Part shown: piece by piece, positions 43,437 to 52,203 of the stretch
How positions within the stretch are numbered: position 1 is the first letter of the stretch
Layout: each line of letters opens with the position of its first letter
Assembly: GCF_007829815.1 (NCBI RefSeq)
Contig: NZ_VIWT01000001.1
Coordinates: 5,113,001-5,177,000 of the forward strand
Length of the DNA stretch: 64,000 bases
DNA from: Kitasatospora viridis
GTDB taxonomy: Bacteria > Actinomycetota > Actinomycetes > Streptomycetales > Streptomycetaceae
Reading direction: 5' to 3'
The notes under the pieces: generated by a model
What the model was told of the DNA's origin: nothing
Seen by the model: only the letters and a program-made list of their open reading frames with translations
Databases searched by the model: none
Position numbers and translations under genes: made by a program

Positions 43437-44216
43437 GTGCCGCACTTCACCGCCCCCGACTTCCCGTTCCCGTCCGACGTCCCGGTGGTCGGGCTCGCCG
43501 AGCAGCTCTCCGAGATGCTCGCCTCGCCCGACCCCGTGGTCCGCGACGACCACGCCTACACCGCGCTCGCCAGGTGGACCCGCGAGGGCCACCTGGACGA
43601 GTTGCTCGTCCCGCTCGGCGACGCGGCCGTCGACCGGCTCACCCACCCCGAGGTGCAGGCCCGCAGCTTCGCCCCGCTGGTGCTGCGCTGCGTGCTCGCC
43701 CGCGACCTGGTGGACGCGCAGACGGCCGAGCGCTGGTACGCCGCCTTCGCCGACTGGTACCCCGCCGAGCCGGACACCCGCGGCTGGGACGACCGGCTCG
43801 GCTGGCTGCACGCCGTCGCCCACGGCGCCGACGCGGCCGCCGCCTTCGCCCGCGCCCTGCCGCACCGCGCCCCCGACCTGCTCCAGCTCTGCGCACGGCG
43901 GTTCACCGCAGACACCCCGCACCGCTACCAGCAGCTGGAGGACGCCCGCCTGGCCCGCGCCCTCACCGCCCTCCTCGCCACCCCCGGCCTCACCGAACCC
44001 GCCGCCACCGCCTGGCTCGACGTCCCCGCCACCGCCCTGGCCGACGGCGGCCCCGGCCCCGTCCCGCCCTGGGCCTGCAACACCTTCGCCACCCTCCAGG
44101 CCCTGCACCTGCACCTGGCGCGCGGCCTGGCGGAGGGCGGAGTCCCGCCGCACGCGGGGGCGGTGGGGGAGGGGGTGCTGGGCATCCTGCGGCTGCCGTT
44201 CCCGTGGCTGGGGTGA
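43437..44216 (+). CDS. DUF2785 domain-containing protein
   Basis: A 259-aa soluble, helical protein of the DUF2785 family (DDHAYTALARWTREGHLD, VLRCVLARDLVDA, WDDRLGWLHAVAHGADA). Function unknown. The GTG at 43437 lies 6 nt after TAGACT (43425-43430), so translation is probably leaderless and the gene has its own promoter inside the end of the permease gene. A strong bidirectional terminator follows. Confidence 0.82.
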   Translation: MPHFTAPDFPFPSDVPVVGLAEQLSEMLASPDPVVRDDHAYTALARWTREGHLDELLVPLGDAAVDRLTHPEVQARSFAPLVLRCVLARDLVDAQTAERWYAAFADWYPAEPDTRGWDDRLGWLHAVAHGADAAAAFARALPHRAPDLLQLCARRFTADTPHRYQQLEDARLARALTALLATPGLTEPAATAWLDVPATALADGGPGPVPPWACNTFATLQALHLHLARGLAEGGVPPHAGAVGEGVLGILRLPFPWLG

Positions 44217-44243
44217 GCGGGCCGCGGCCGGGGTCGGACAGCA

Positions 44244-44278
44244 CCGCGGGGTGTGCCCTCGATGGGCACACCCCGCGG
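44244..44278. terminator. Bidirectional terminator
   Basis: CCGCGGGGTGTGCCC and GGGCACACCCCGCGG form a perfect 15-bp stem with a 5-nt loop (TCGAT). It serves DUF2785 on one strand and the small peptide gene on the other, 18 nt past the peptide stop. Confidence 0.85.
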
Positions 44279-44296
44279 GTTCCGCTTCGTCCTGCC

Positions 44297-44449
44297 TCAG
44301 CAGTCGAACATCCAGAACGGAAGCCAGCCGCTCGCCGCACGGTCCGCCAGGTGCTTCGCCTGGGCGGGGCGGGTCTCGACTGGGCGGTGCGACGGCCGTG
44401 CCCCGGTGGGAACGGAAGCGGGGACGGCGTCGTGTTGGTGCCGGTGCAT
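44297..44449 (-). CDS. Small 50-aa peptide gene downstream of the SARP regulator
   Basis: An open frame of 50 codons beginning MHRHQHDAVPASVPTG and ending SGWLPFWMFDC. AAGGG lies 5 nt before the ATG. Position-specific GC is about 74/58/86 percent for codon positions 1/2/3, the pattern of real Streptomyces genes. The stop is followed after 18 nt by a strong terminator. It starts 79 bp after the SARP stop with no hairpin between, so it may be co-transcribed. The polar, Pro/His-rich leader half and the aromatic, single-Cys C-terminus look like a precursor or signalling peptide. I do not recognise the family, and it lacks the motif repeats of AfsS. Confidence 0.5.
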   Translation of the reverse strand: MHRHQHDAVPASVPTGARPSHRPVETRPAQAKHLADRAASGWLPFWMFDC

Positions 44450-44527
44450 GTGCGCCCTTCTGAGGAGCTGGTGGCGTCAGCGGTCCGCTGATCACACTGC
44501 CAACCCTAGAATGGCACGGGTAATCGA

Positions 44528-47500
44528 TCAACTGCTGCTTGTGTTCGAGGCTGTTGGTGTTGTAGATGCCTGCGGTGACGCGGCCTCAGGCGCGGGCCGC
44601 ACGGGTGCCGCCGGCTGGTTCGGGATCCTGACGCCGAGTCGGCGGAGGTCGGACGCGCCGGTCCGGTCGCCCAGCAGTGCGAGGGTCTCGCCGAGGGCGC
44701 GCAGCGTCTCGCCCTCCTCGTGCGGGTTGTCCAGGCGCTGGGCCAGCTCCAGTGCGGCGACCAGGTGGTTGTGGGCGGCGTCGAGCAGGCCGGCGGCGGC
44801 CTCCGCCTCACCGAGCCCGCGGGTGGCGGCGATCCGCTCGTGGTCGGCGCCGAGCACGGTGCTCAGCGGGAGCGCGTCCTGGTACCACTGGATGGCCTGC
44901 TCGGGGTGGCCGGCGCGACGCAGCAGGTCGCCGAGCGCGGTCATGGTGCCGAGTTGGGCCAGGCGTTCACCGGTGCGGCGGAACACCGCGAGCGCCGAAA
45001 TGCCCAGCTGGTGGGCACGCTCCCAGTCGTCGGGGGCGAGCGCCGGGATCAGGTTCGTCCGGGCGCGGGCCTGCTCGTGGGCGGGCAGGATCCGCTCGCC
45101 GATGGCCAGGCAGCGCTCCATGAGCAGTCTGCCGGAGTTGACCTCGCCCTTCTGCAGCAGGAGTTGACCGAGGTTGCCGAGCGCGCTGGCCTCCATCCGC
45201 AGGTTGCCCATCCGCCGGAAGCCGACCAGGGCGTCCTCCAGGTTCGCGATGGCTGTCGGCAGGTCGTCCAGGTAGATGGTGATGATGCCGATGTTGTTCC
45301 TGATCCGGTCCGCCTGGAGGGAGTTGCCGCACTCCAGGGCCATCGCCAGGGCCTGTTGCTGGGACTTCAGAGCGGCCCGGAAGTCGCCGGTCGTGCCGTG
45401 CAGGACGCCCGACTGGGAGATGGCCTCGGCGATGCCCTCCTGGTCGTCGGCCAACCGGGCCAAGGTGGTGGCCTGGGCGTTGATGGTCGCGGCCTGCGGG
45501 AGCTGGGCCAGGTGGATGTGCAGGCCGGCCAGGTCCAGCAGCGCACGGGTCTCGGCGTGCAGGTCGCCGGTGGCGTGCCAGTGGTCGGCCGCGGCCTGGT
45601 GCAGCGGCAGGGCTTCGCCCCAGTAGCCCTCCGCGTCGAGGAAGCCGCCCAGGGCATGGGTGAACCAGGCCGTCTCGGGATCCTGCTCGTGCTCTTCGAG
45701 GTAGCGCAACACGGCCAGCAGGCCGTCGAGTTCCGAACTCATCCAGCGCCGCGCCGCCGCCGGGTCGTCCCAGTGCAGGGTCGGTTCGGCCAGCGTGAGC
45801 CGGGTGGGCAGGGTGAGCCTCAGGCGGTGCGGGTAGAGGAGACGGTCGGCGCGGTCCACGGCGTCGATGGTGAAGCGGACCAGGCGGGACATCGCCGCGC
45901 GTTCGGCGGGTCCCGGGGCGGTGCGGTGGGCCAGGCCGGCGGCGAACTCGGCCATCAGGTCGTGGAAGGTGTAGGCCTCGGGCAGCGGCTCCTGGAGCAG
46001 GTGGGTCTCGATCAGCTCCTCGACCGCCCGCTCGGTGGCGGCGGGCGAGCGGCCGAGCAGGGCGGCTGCGGCGTGCTGGCCGAAGCGCGGACCGGGGTGC
46101 AGGCTGAGCAGACGGAACGACTCCTGGTGCTCCTCGGAGAGGGCGAGGTAGGAGAGTTCGAGGATCGGGGCGAGGTCGCGCCGGGTGTCGTGGATCTCGT
46201 CCAGCAACTGTGCCGTGCGGCGCAGTCGTTGCAGCAGGTGCTCCAGGGTCCAGCTGGACCTGCTCTTGAACCGGGTCGCGACCAGCTCGACCGCGTACGG
46301 GTGGCAGAGGCAGCGCCGGACGATCTCCTCGATCCGCTCCTCGTCGTCGGCCCGGTCGGGGCCGACCAGCGTGCGGAACAGCGCCACCGCCTGGTCGGGC
46401 GGCAGGGCGTCGAGCAGGATGTGCTGGGCGCCCGGGAGTTCGCTCAGGCCGCGGCGGCTGGTCAGCAGCACGAGTGAGCGGCTGGCGAGCGGCAGCAGGT
46501 CGCGCACCTGGTCCGCGCCGGCCACGTCGTCGAGGATCACCACGAAGCGCCGTTCGGTGATCAGCCGGTGCCAGAGCGCGGTGCGCTTCTCGCGGTCGGC
46601 CGGGACGGACTGCGGGGGCAGGTCGAGGGCGCGCAGCAGTGCGGTCAGCACCGCGTCCGGCGGGAGCGGGCGCTGGGTGGCGGAGTGCGCGTGCAGGACC
46701 ACCCGGATCTGTCCGTCGGGGTACTGCTCGCGCAACCGGTGTGCGACGTGCACGGCGAGGCTGGTCTTCCCGGTGCCGCCGAGCCCGCTGATCACCCGAG
46801 GTCCGTCCGAGCCCGCACGTGTGGCCGCGGCCAGTTCGTCCTCGCGGCCGACCAGCAGACGCGGGGTGGGGAGGTTGTGCGGGACGGCGGGCGCGGGGGC
46901 CGGGGTCGGAGCGGGCGCGGGGCGGATCGCCGCGCGGGCGGTGGGTCGCGGCACCAGCTCGGCTGCGGGGAGGCCGGCCAGGATCCCCTCGTGCAGTTCG
47001 GCCAGGTCCTTGGACGGTTCGATGCCCAGCCGGTTCTTGAGGGCGCGGCGGGTGCGCAGGTAGAGCGCGAAGGCCTCGTCCTGCCGGCCGGCGCCGTACA
47101 GGGCGGTCATCAGCCCCGCGACCAGGGGCTGGTTGGTGTCGTACCGGTCGGCCAACGGCGTGAGGTCCGTGACGAGTTCGGCGAACTGGCCGAGGCGCAG
47201 GCCGGCGGCGACCCGGACGGTGGCGGCGGCGAGCTGGGCGGAGCGCAGCACGGCGCGGGTGGCGGTGGCCCAGTCGCCGTGCAGCCCGGCCAGCGGTTCG
47301 CCGTGCCAGAGGGCGTCGGCCTGGCGCAGCAGTGCCAGGGCGGACTCGTCGTCGCCGCGGGCGGCGTCCCGGCGGGCCTGTTCGGCGAGTTGGCGGAACC
47401 GGTGGTAGTCGATGATCTCCGGGGCGGCTTCCAGGGTGTACGCGTGGGCGTGGTTGGCGATCCCGATGGTGCCCTTGCCGAGGCCCTCGGCCCGGGCGGC

Positions 47501-47728
47501 CGCGTCCAGGTCGCGCCGCAGCCGGGAGACCAGGGAGTACAGGCTGTTCACCGGTTCGGCGGGCAGTTGCCCGTCCCAGATCCGGTCCGCGAGGGTGTTC
47601 AGCGCCAGCGGTCGGTTGACGTCCACCGCGAGGGCGGCGAGCAGGCAGCGGACCTGTTCCCGGCTGAGTCTCATGGGTCTGCCGTGGGCCACCAGTTCGA
47701 CCGTGCCGAGCAGTCGCAGCTCTATCAA
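44528..47728 (-). CDS. AfsR/SARP-type transcriptional regulator with NB-ARC and TPR domains
   Basis: A 1066-aa cytoplasmic activator. Residues 1-100 are the OmpR-like winged-helix DNA-binding domain (IELRLLGTVELVAHGRPMRL, NSLYSLVSRLRRDL). Residues 105-255 are the BTAD. Residues 290-560 are an NB-ARC ATPase with GLGGTGKT (315-322) and FVVILDDV. The rest (about 660-1030) is TPR-like repeats. It is the AfsR architecture, which activates secondary metabolism after nucleotide binding. TTG start at 47728 with AAGGAGAG 5 nt upstream. It is divergent from an NB-ARC/TPR protein and followed by the small peptide gene, recalling afsR-afsS layout. Confidence 0.93.
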   Translation of the reverse strand: MIELRLLGTVELVAHGRPMRLSREQVRCLLAALAVDVNRPLALNTLADRIWDGQLPAEPVNSLYSLVSRLRRDLDAAARAEGLGKGTIGIANHAHAYTLEAAPEIIDYHRFRQLAEQARRDAARGDDESALALLRQADALWHGEPLAGLHGDWATATRAVLRSAQLAAATVRVAAGLRLGQFAELVTDLTPLADRYDTNQPLVAGLMTALYGAGRQDEAFALYLRTRRALKNRLGIEPSKDLAELHEGILAGLPAAELVPRPTARAAIRPAPAPTPAPAPAVPHNLPTPRLLVGREDELAAATRAGSDGPRVISGLGGTGKTSLAVHVAHRLREQYPDGQIRVVLHAHSATQRPLPPDAVLTALLRALDLPPQSVPADREKRTALWHRLITERRFVVILDDVAGADQVRDLLPLASRSLVLLTSRRGLSELPGAQHILLDALPPDQAVALFRTLVGPDRADDEERIEEIVRRCLCHPYAVELVATRFKSRSSWTLEHLLQRLRRTAQLLDEIHDTRRDLAPILELSYLALSEEHQESFRLLSLHPGPRFGQHAAAALLGRSPAATERAVEELIETHLLQEPLPEAYTFHDLMAEFAAGLAHRTAPGPAERAAMSRLVRFTIDAVDRADRLLYPHRLRLTLPTRLTLAEPTLHWDDPAAARRWMSSELDGLLAVLRYLEEHEQDPETAWFTHALGGFLDAEGYWGEALPLHQAAADHWHATGDLHAETRALLDLAGLHIHLAQLPQAATINAQATTLARLADDQEGIAEAISQSGVLHGTTGDFRAALKSQQQALAMALECGNSLQADRIRNNIGIITIYLDDLPTAIANLEDALVGFRRMGNLRMEASALGNLGQLLLQKGEVNSGRLLMERCLAIGERILPAHEQARARTNLIPALAPDDWERAHQLGISALAVFRRTGERLAQLGTMTALGDLLRRAGHPEQAIQWYQDALPLSTVLGADHERIAATRGLGEAEAAAGLLDAAHNHLVAALELAQRLDNPHEEGETLRALGETLALLGDRTGASDLRRLGVRIPNQPAAPVRPAPEAASPQASTTPTASNTSSS

Positions 47729-47910
47729 GGATCTCTCCTTTCTCGGTCGGGCATCGCCCCGCGCGCCTTTATCAGAGTTGTGAGCGGGGTAGAGGACACT
47801 GCATCACGTGTAGCGGAGTGTGAAAAGTATTTGGCGAAATAAGTTCTAACTAGCAATCAGAGCGAAAGAAGTTGATCGACAAATGATCGCTTAAGCAGGA
47901 GGTGTACCAC
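47729..47910. promoter_or_regulatory. AT-richer divergent promoter region (SARP / NB-ARC)
   Basis: 182 bp with visibly lower GC than its surroundings (AAAAGTATTTGGCGAAATAA, then TTCTAACTAGCAATCAGAGC). Both promoters must lie here; I cannot fix -35/-10 boxes with confidence. No perfect inverted repeat was found. Confidence 0.5.
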
Positions 47911-50256
47911 GTGGAATCACTCCTCGCCGAGGTGCTGGGAGCGGCGCTCGCCCACGCTGGAGCCGCCGGCCGAACCGAACTGCGCCGACTGCTCGGGAGT
48001 CAAAGGGAAGATGAACTTCCGCTGAACGAACCTGAGTTGACGGACCATGGGTTGGTCGAGTACGCGATCCGGCGGGCCGCCGCCGACCGGGCTCTCGAAC
48101 TCGCCCTGCTGGCCTGGGTCGAACAGCTGCCGAGCATTCGGATCCAGCACAACGGCATCGGTGGATCGGCCCGGCTCAGCGGTCTCGTGGTGCAGGCCCG
48201 CGACGTGCACGGCGGGCTGCACTGGCATTCGGCCAAAACCGAACTCCCGATTCCGCGTCAGCTGCCGCAGCCCGCCGCCGGGTTCGTCGGACGTGGCACC
48301 GAACTCGACTCCCTCGACGCCTGGGTGACCACCCACTGGCTGCTGGTGGTGAACGGGCCGGCCGGCGTCGGCAAGACCGGGCTGCTGCTGGCCTGGGCGG
48401 CGCGCCGGGCCGCCGACTACCCGGACGGGCAGCTCTACGCCGACCTGCGCGGCCACGGACCCGGCGAGCCGGCCGGCCCCGCCGAGACCCTCGGCGGCTT
48501 CCTGCGGGCCTTCGGCGTCGAGCGGATCCCCGCGGACCCGGCCGAGGCCGCGGCACTCTGGCGCTCCGTCACCGCGGGCCGCCGCGTCCTGGTGCTGCTG
48601 GACAACGTGGTGACGGCCGCCCAGGTCCGCCAGTTGCTGCCGGGCGCGCCCGGCGCGCTGGTGGTCGTCGCGAGCCGCTTCCGGCTCACCGGGCTCGGCG
48701 TGGACGGCGCCGCGTTCCTGCCGCTCGGCCTGCTGGACGAATCCGCCTCCGAGGAGGTGCTGGCGCACCGGATCGGGTCCGGGCGGACCGGCGCCGAGCC
48801 CGAGGCGGCCCGAGAACTGGCCGCCCACTGCGGCGGTCTGGCCCTGGCGCTGTCCGTGGTCGCGGCCCGGGTGGCGGCCCGGCCCCGGATGAGCCTCGCC
48901 GACGCCGCGGCCGCGCTGGAGCGGGAGAGCGGACGGCTGGCGGCGCTGCGGCTGGCGGGCGAGAGCGCGGTGCAGGGCGCACTGGACGCCAGCTGCGCCG
49001 GGCTGTCCGAACTCCCGGGCCGGCTCTACCACTTGATGGGCCTGCTGCCGTTCGCCGACTTCGGCGCGGCGGAGTGCGCCGCGCTGGCCGGGCTGGACCT
49101 CGCGACGGCCGAGGACCTGCTCGACGTGCTGGCCGAGGCCAACCTGGTCGAGGAGTTGGGCGACGGCCGCTACCGGTGCCACGACCTGGTGCGGCTGCAC
49201 GCGGCCGGCCGGGCCCGGCACCTGGAGCCGGCGGGGGAGCGGGAGGACGCGCTGCGCCGGGTGCTGGAGTGGTACCTGGCCACCTGCTCCGCGGCCGAGC
49301 GGGTGCTGACCCCCAACCACGCGACCCAGCGCCGCGACGTCCGCCGGCCGCTGCCGCCCGCGCCGTTCGCCGAGAGTGACCGGACGGCCGCGCTGGCCTG
49401 GCTGGACGCCCGGCGCGGACACCTGGCGGCGGCCGTCCGCACGGCCGAGGCGCACGCCTGGGACGGCCTGGTGTGGCAGCTGGCCGACGCCATGCACCCG
49501 CTCTTCCTGCGCCTGCGGGCCCACGAACTGGGCTCGGCGGTCCACGAGTCGGGGCTCGCGGCGGCCCGCCGCGAGGGCGACCCGGCGGCGCTGGCCCGGA
49601 TGCTGACGGACACTGCCACCCGGCTCTACAACCTGGGCCGGGGCGAGCGGGCGATGCCGCTCTTCCAGGAGGCGCTGGCCGCCGCGCTGGCCGGCGGCGA
49701 GCCGAAGGCGCAGGGCCAGGCGCTGCACGGGATCGGCCGGATCCACCACGCGGCCGGGCGGTTGGACGAGGCCCAGGACTGCTTCGAGCGGGCGCTGCGC
49801 CTGCGGCTGGCCGTCGGCTACCAGCGGGGCGCGGCGCTGACCAGGATGACCCTGGCGGAGATCGCCGTCGCCCGCGGCCGCCCCGACCTCGCCGTCCCCG
49901 AACTGCTGCTCGCCCAGCGGACCCTGACCGAGCTGGGCGAGCCCTACGAGGCGGCCCGGGCGCTGGCCCACCTGGGGCGGGCCCGGACGGTGCTGGGCGA
50001 CCACGCGGCGGCGGCCGAGGCCCTGGAGCGGGCGGTGGAGCTCTTCCGGGCCGCGGGGTCGCTCTACTGGGAGGGGCGGACGCTGGAGCTGCTCGGCGAA
50101 CTGGCCGAGGCGAGGGACGACCCGGAGCGGGCCTCGGCCCACTACCGGGAGTCCCTCGCGCGCTACCAGCGGATGGGCGCGCCGGACGCCGAACGGCTGC
50201 GGTCCACGGTGGAGCGACTGGCCGGCGCACAGCCGCAGGCCGGTCCCCCCGGGTGA
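47911..50256 (+). CDS. NB-ARC/TPR signal-transduction ATPase without DNA-binding domain
   Basis: A 781-aa STAND protein. The N-terminus (1-105) is helical and ends in RLSGLVVQARDVHGGLHWH, a motif typical of streptomycete NB-ARC proteins. Walker A is GPAGVGKTG (about 149-157), Walker B RVLVLLDN, with a later winged-helix region and TPRs (about 560-760). No catalytic effector is seen. GTG 47911 is preferred since AGGAGG (47897-47902) is 8 nt upstream; GTG 47902 overlaps it. Divergent from the SARP, so the two may be co-regulated or interact. Its end overlaps the convergent gene at 50163 by 94 bp. Confidence 0.85.
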   Translation: MESLLAEVLGAALAHAGAAGRTELRRLLGSQREDELPLNEPELTDHGLVEYAIRRAAADRALELALLAWVEQLPSIRIQHNGIGGSARLSGLVVQARDVHGGLHWHSAKTELPIPRQLPQPAAGFVGRGTELDSLDAWVTTHWLLVVNGPAGVGKTGLLLAWAARRAADYPDGQLYADLRGHGPGEPAGPAETLGGFLRAFGVERIPADPAEAAALWRSVTAGRRVLVLLDNVVTAAQVRQLLPGAPGALVVVASRFRLTGLGVDGAAFLPLGLLDESASEEVLAHRIGSGRTGAEPEAARELAAHCGGLALALSVVAARVAARPRMSLADAAAALERESGRLAALRLAGESAVQGALDASCAGLSELPGRLYHLMGLLPFADFGAAECAALAGLDLATAEDLLDVLAEANLVEELGDGRYRCHDLVRLHAAGRARHLEPAGEREDALRRVLEWYLATCSAAERVLTPNHATQRRDVRRPLPPAPFAESDRTAALAWLDARRGHLAAAVRTAEAHAWDGLVWQLADAMHPLFLRLRAHELGSAVHESGLAAARREGDPAALARMLTDTATRLYNLGRGERAMPLFQEALAAALAGGEPKAQGQALHGIGRIHHAAGRLDEAQDCFERALRLRLAVGYQRGAALTRMTLAEIAVARGRPDLAVPELLLAQRTLTELGEPYEAARALAHLGRARTVLGDHAAAAEALERAVELFRAAGSLYWEGRTLELLGELAEARDDPERASAHYRESLARYQRMGAPDAERLRSTVERLAGAQPQAGPPG

Positions 50257-50774
50257 GCGGCGGCCCGGACCGGCACCCGCACGGCCAGCGAACGGGCCGG
50301 CCCGGCGTGGCCGTTCAGCGCAACGGCCCGCAGCAGCTGCACCGGAAGCCGCGCCACCAGGCAGCCGTGCAGCAGCGAACCCAGCACCCCGGCGGGCACC
50401 CCGCGCCCGCCAGGAGCCGGCCGCCAGCTGAGCCGCCCGTGCGGCCAGGCGGTGTCGACGACGCCGTCCGGCCGGGCCAGCGCGGCGACCAGGCAGCCGG
50501 GATGACGGGCCAGCAGCTCGCCGGGCAGCCCGGGACCGGCGCCGTCGCGGTACAGCACGTCGGCCGCCTCCCGGAGCCCGGGCGGCCCGGCCGGGGCGAG
50601 CTCCACCGCCAGGTGCTCGTCGGCCCGCCAGGCGGGCAGCGGCTGCCCGCCGTCGAAGACCAGCCGGAGCAGCAGCGGCGCGGACCCGGTGCCGGCCAGC
50701 AGCACCAGGGCCGTCGCCCGCCCGGTCACCGCCCGCCCGGTCACCGCCCGTCCGGTCACCGCCCGCCCGGTCAC
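50163..50774 (-). CDS. Hypothetical protein beginning in a 15-bp repeat
   Basis: A 203-aa protein I do not recognise. Residues 1-20 are VTGRA four times, encoded by the tandem repeat at the start. The body (about 21-165) is an alpha/beta-looking sequence, ALVLLAGTGSAPLLLRLVFD, with LVAALARPDGVVDTAWPHGR. The last 30 residues are Arg/Ser-rich and overlap the NB-ARC gene. The GTG at 50774 overlaps the TGA of the GT-like gene (GTGA), so translation is coupled. Three further in-frame GTGs (50759, 50744, 50729), one per repeat, are alternative starts. Function unknown; likely works with the GT-like protein. Confidence 0.6.
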   Translation of the reverse strand: MTGRAVTGRAVTGRAVTGRATALVLLAGTGSAPLLLRLVFDGGQPLPAWRADEHLAVELAPAGPPGLREAADVLYRDGAGPGLPGELLARHPGCLVAALARPDGVVDTAWPHGRLSWRPAPGGRGVPAGVLGSLLHGCLVARLPVQLLRAVALNGHAGPARSLAVRVPVRAAAHPGGPACGCAPASRSTVDRSRSASGAPIRW

Positions 50775-50775
50775 C
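50716..50775. repeat. Four tandem 15-bp repeats at a translation start
   Basis: GCCCGCCCGGTCACC repeats four times (third unit has one T). On the minus strand each unit supplies a GTG and reads VTGRA. Change in copy number would keep frame and alter the number of start sites. Confidence 0.85.
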
Positions 50776-51985
50776 GCGGCCCCCGGTGGACCAGCGGTTC
50801 CGGCAGTGCCAGCGGCTCGGTCTGCGGCCGGTGCGCCGGCTCGCCCAACTCCAGGACGCGGTAGAGCAGTTCGCGGATGCCCTGGTTGAACGACCCGGGC
50901 CGGGAGGAGATCCTGGCCGCGATCTTCCGGTAGTCGGCGGCCCGGTAGCGCTCGGCGGCGTAGTCGAGCTGCTCCGCGAGCGGCCTGCTGGGTGACAGCG
51001 CCGGTGCGGTGCGGGCGAGTTGGGCGCCGGGGGAGTCCTGGTTGACGGACCGGAAGGGGTAGCGGGAGATCAGGATCGGCGCGTCGGTCATCGTCCCGTA
51101 GAGCGTGACCGAGCCGTGGTCGCCGATCACGAAGTCGGCGGCGATCAGCACCGGCCGCCAGTCGTGCTGCGGCGGGACCAGCACGATCCGGTCGCCGAGG
51201 GCGTCCGCCAGCCAGCTGCGGACCTGCCAGGCGCCGTGCCCGGCCCAGACGTTCGGGTGCACCAGCAGGGCCACCCGGTACCCGGGGAGTTCGGTGAGCA
51301 GCCGGGGCAGCAGGGAGTCCAGCCGGTTGAAGGCCGAGCCGAGCCCCCAGGTGGAGCTGACCAGGACCAGCCGCTCGTCCTCCCGCAGCCCCAACGCGGC
51401 CCGGTGAGCGCCGCGTTGGCCCAGGCCCAGGGCGATCCGGTCGTAACTGGCGTCGCCCACCACCTCGGTGATCGGCAGCGCCTCCGGGCACCAGCGGGCC
51501 ACGGCGGCCAGGTCCTCGTCGTGCGCGACCGCGAAGGCGACCGGCACCACCTTGCCCTGCCAGGTCAGGTAGCGGCGGCCGAAGCCGCCCACGGTGCGGT
51601 CGGCGGTGTCCTGCGGGCGCGACAGCTTGATGTGCCCGGCCCCGTGCGGCAGCCGGACGACCGGACCGGTCAGCTGTTCCATGCCCTGCGAGCCGGCGGT
51701 CAGGATGAGGTCGAAGCGGGTCCGGCAGGCCTCCTCCCAGGGCAGGGCGGTGCCGCCGAGGTCGGCGAGCACGGCCTCGACGCCGCTGTTGAAGGCGTGC
51801 GGGGCGACGGTGAACTGGACGCTGACCCGCAGGTCGGCGCGGAAGACGGGGAGCAGGTCCTGGAGGCGGCGGCCGTAGACCGTGCTGTGGATGACGACGA
51901 GCACGCGCTTGCAGTCGGGCAGCGTCCCCCACTGGCCCGGGTCGCGCCGGACCGGGCCGGAGCGCTGCTGCTGGTCCGATGACAT
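50771..51985 (-). CDS. GT-B-fold glycosyltransferase / CDP-glycerol transferase-like protein
   Basis: A 404-aa soluble protein. The C-terminal half has VALLVHPNVWAGHG, DWRPVLIAADFVIGDHGSVT and LYGTMTDAPILISRYPF, which match the nucleotide-binding end of Glyphos_transf/GT-B proteins (the GD-GS pattern replaces the usual TDYSS). The N-terminal half has VLVVIHSTVYGRRLQDLLPV. It may transfer a sugar or polyol phosphate; the acceptor is unknown. GAGGGGG lies before the ATG. First gene of a two-gene unit, downstream of possible SARP-type direct repeats. Confidence 0.7.
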   Translation of the reverse strand: MSSDQQQRSGPVRRDPGQWGTLPDCKRVLVVIHSTVYGRRLQDLLPVFRADLRVSVQFTVAPHAFNSGVEAVLADLGGTALPWEEACRTRFDLILTAGSQGMEQLTGPVVRLPHGAGHIKLSRPQDTADRTVGGFGRRYLTWQGKVVPVAFAVAHDEDLAAVARWCPEALPITEVVGDASYDRIALGLGQRGAHRAALGLREDERLVLVSSTWGLGSAFNRLDSLLPRLLTELPGYRVALLVHPNVWAGHGAWQVRSWLADALGDRIVLVPPQHDWRPVLIAADFVIGDHGSVTLYGTMTDAPILISRYPFRSVNQDSPGAQLARTAPALSPSRPLAEQLDYAAERYRAADYRKIAARISSRPGSFNQGIRELLYRVLELGEPAHRPQTEPLALPEPLVHRGPR

Positions 51986-52062
51986 GTCGGTTCCCCCTCG
52001 GTGTGCCGTTCGGCTGGCGGTCGCGTGGGCCGCGACCTCTCGGGGGTTGCTCGGGGATGCTG

Positions 52063-52090
52063 GCGGAAGTCCTGACACGGCCTTGCGGAA
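52063..52090 (-). promoter_or_regulatory. Direct repeats 22 bp apart, possible SARP sites
   Basis: GCGGAAGTCCT (52063) and GCGGAATCCT (52085) are spaced 22 bp, two helical turns, about 80 bp upstream of the GT-like gene. SARP sites are direct repeats at 11 or 22 bp; no convincing -10 was found 8 bp away. Confidence 0.35.
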
Positions 52091-52203
52091 TCCTTGCCGC
52101 GCAGCTGGCGGCCGGAGCGGCGACCCGGCGCCCGGCGGTCGCGCGGCGGGGGAGGCGGGGCGCGTCCGGCATATGTCGCCGCGTCAGCCCCGGTCAGTGC
52201 GGG

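Noticed and set aside
44297..44449. AfsS homologue behind the SARP
   Set aside because: Position fits but the peptide lacks AfsS-type repeats; kept as an unknown peptide.
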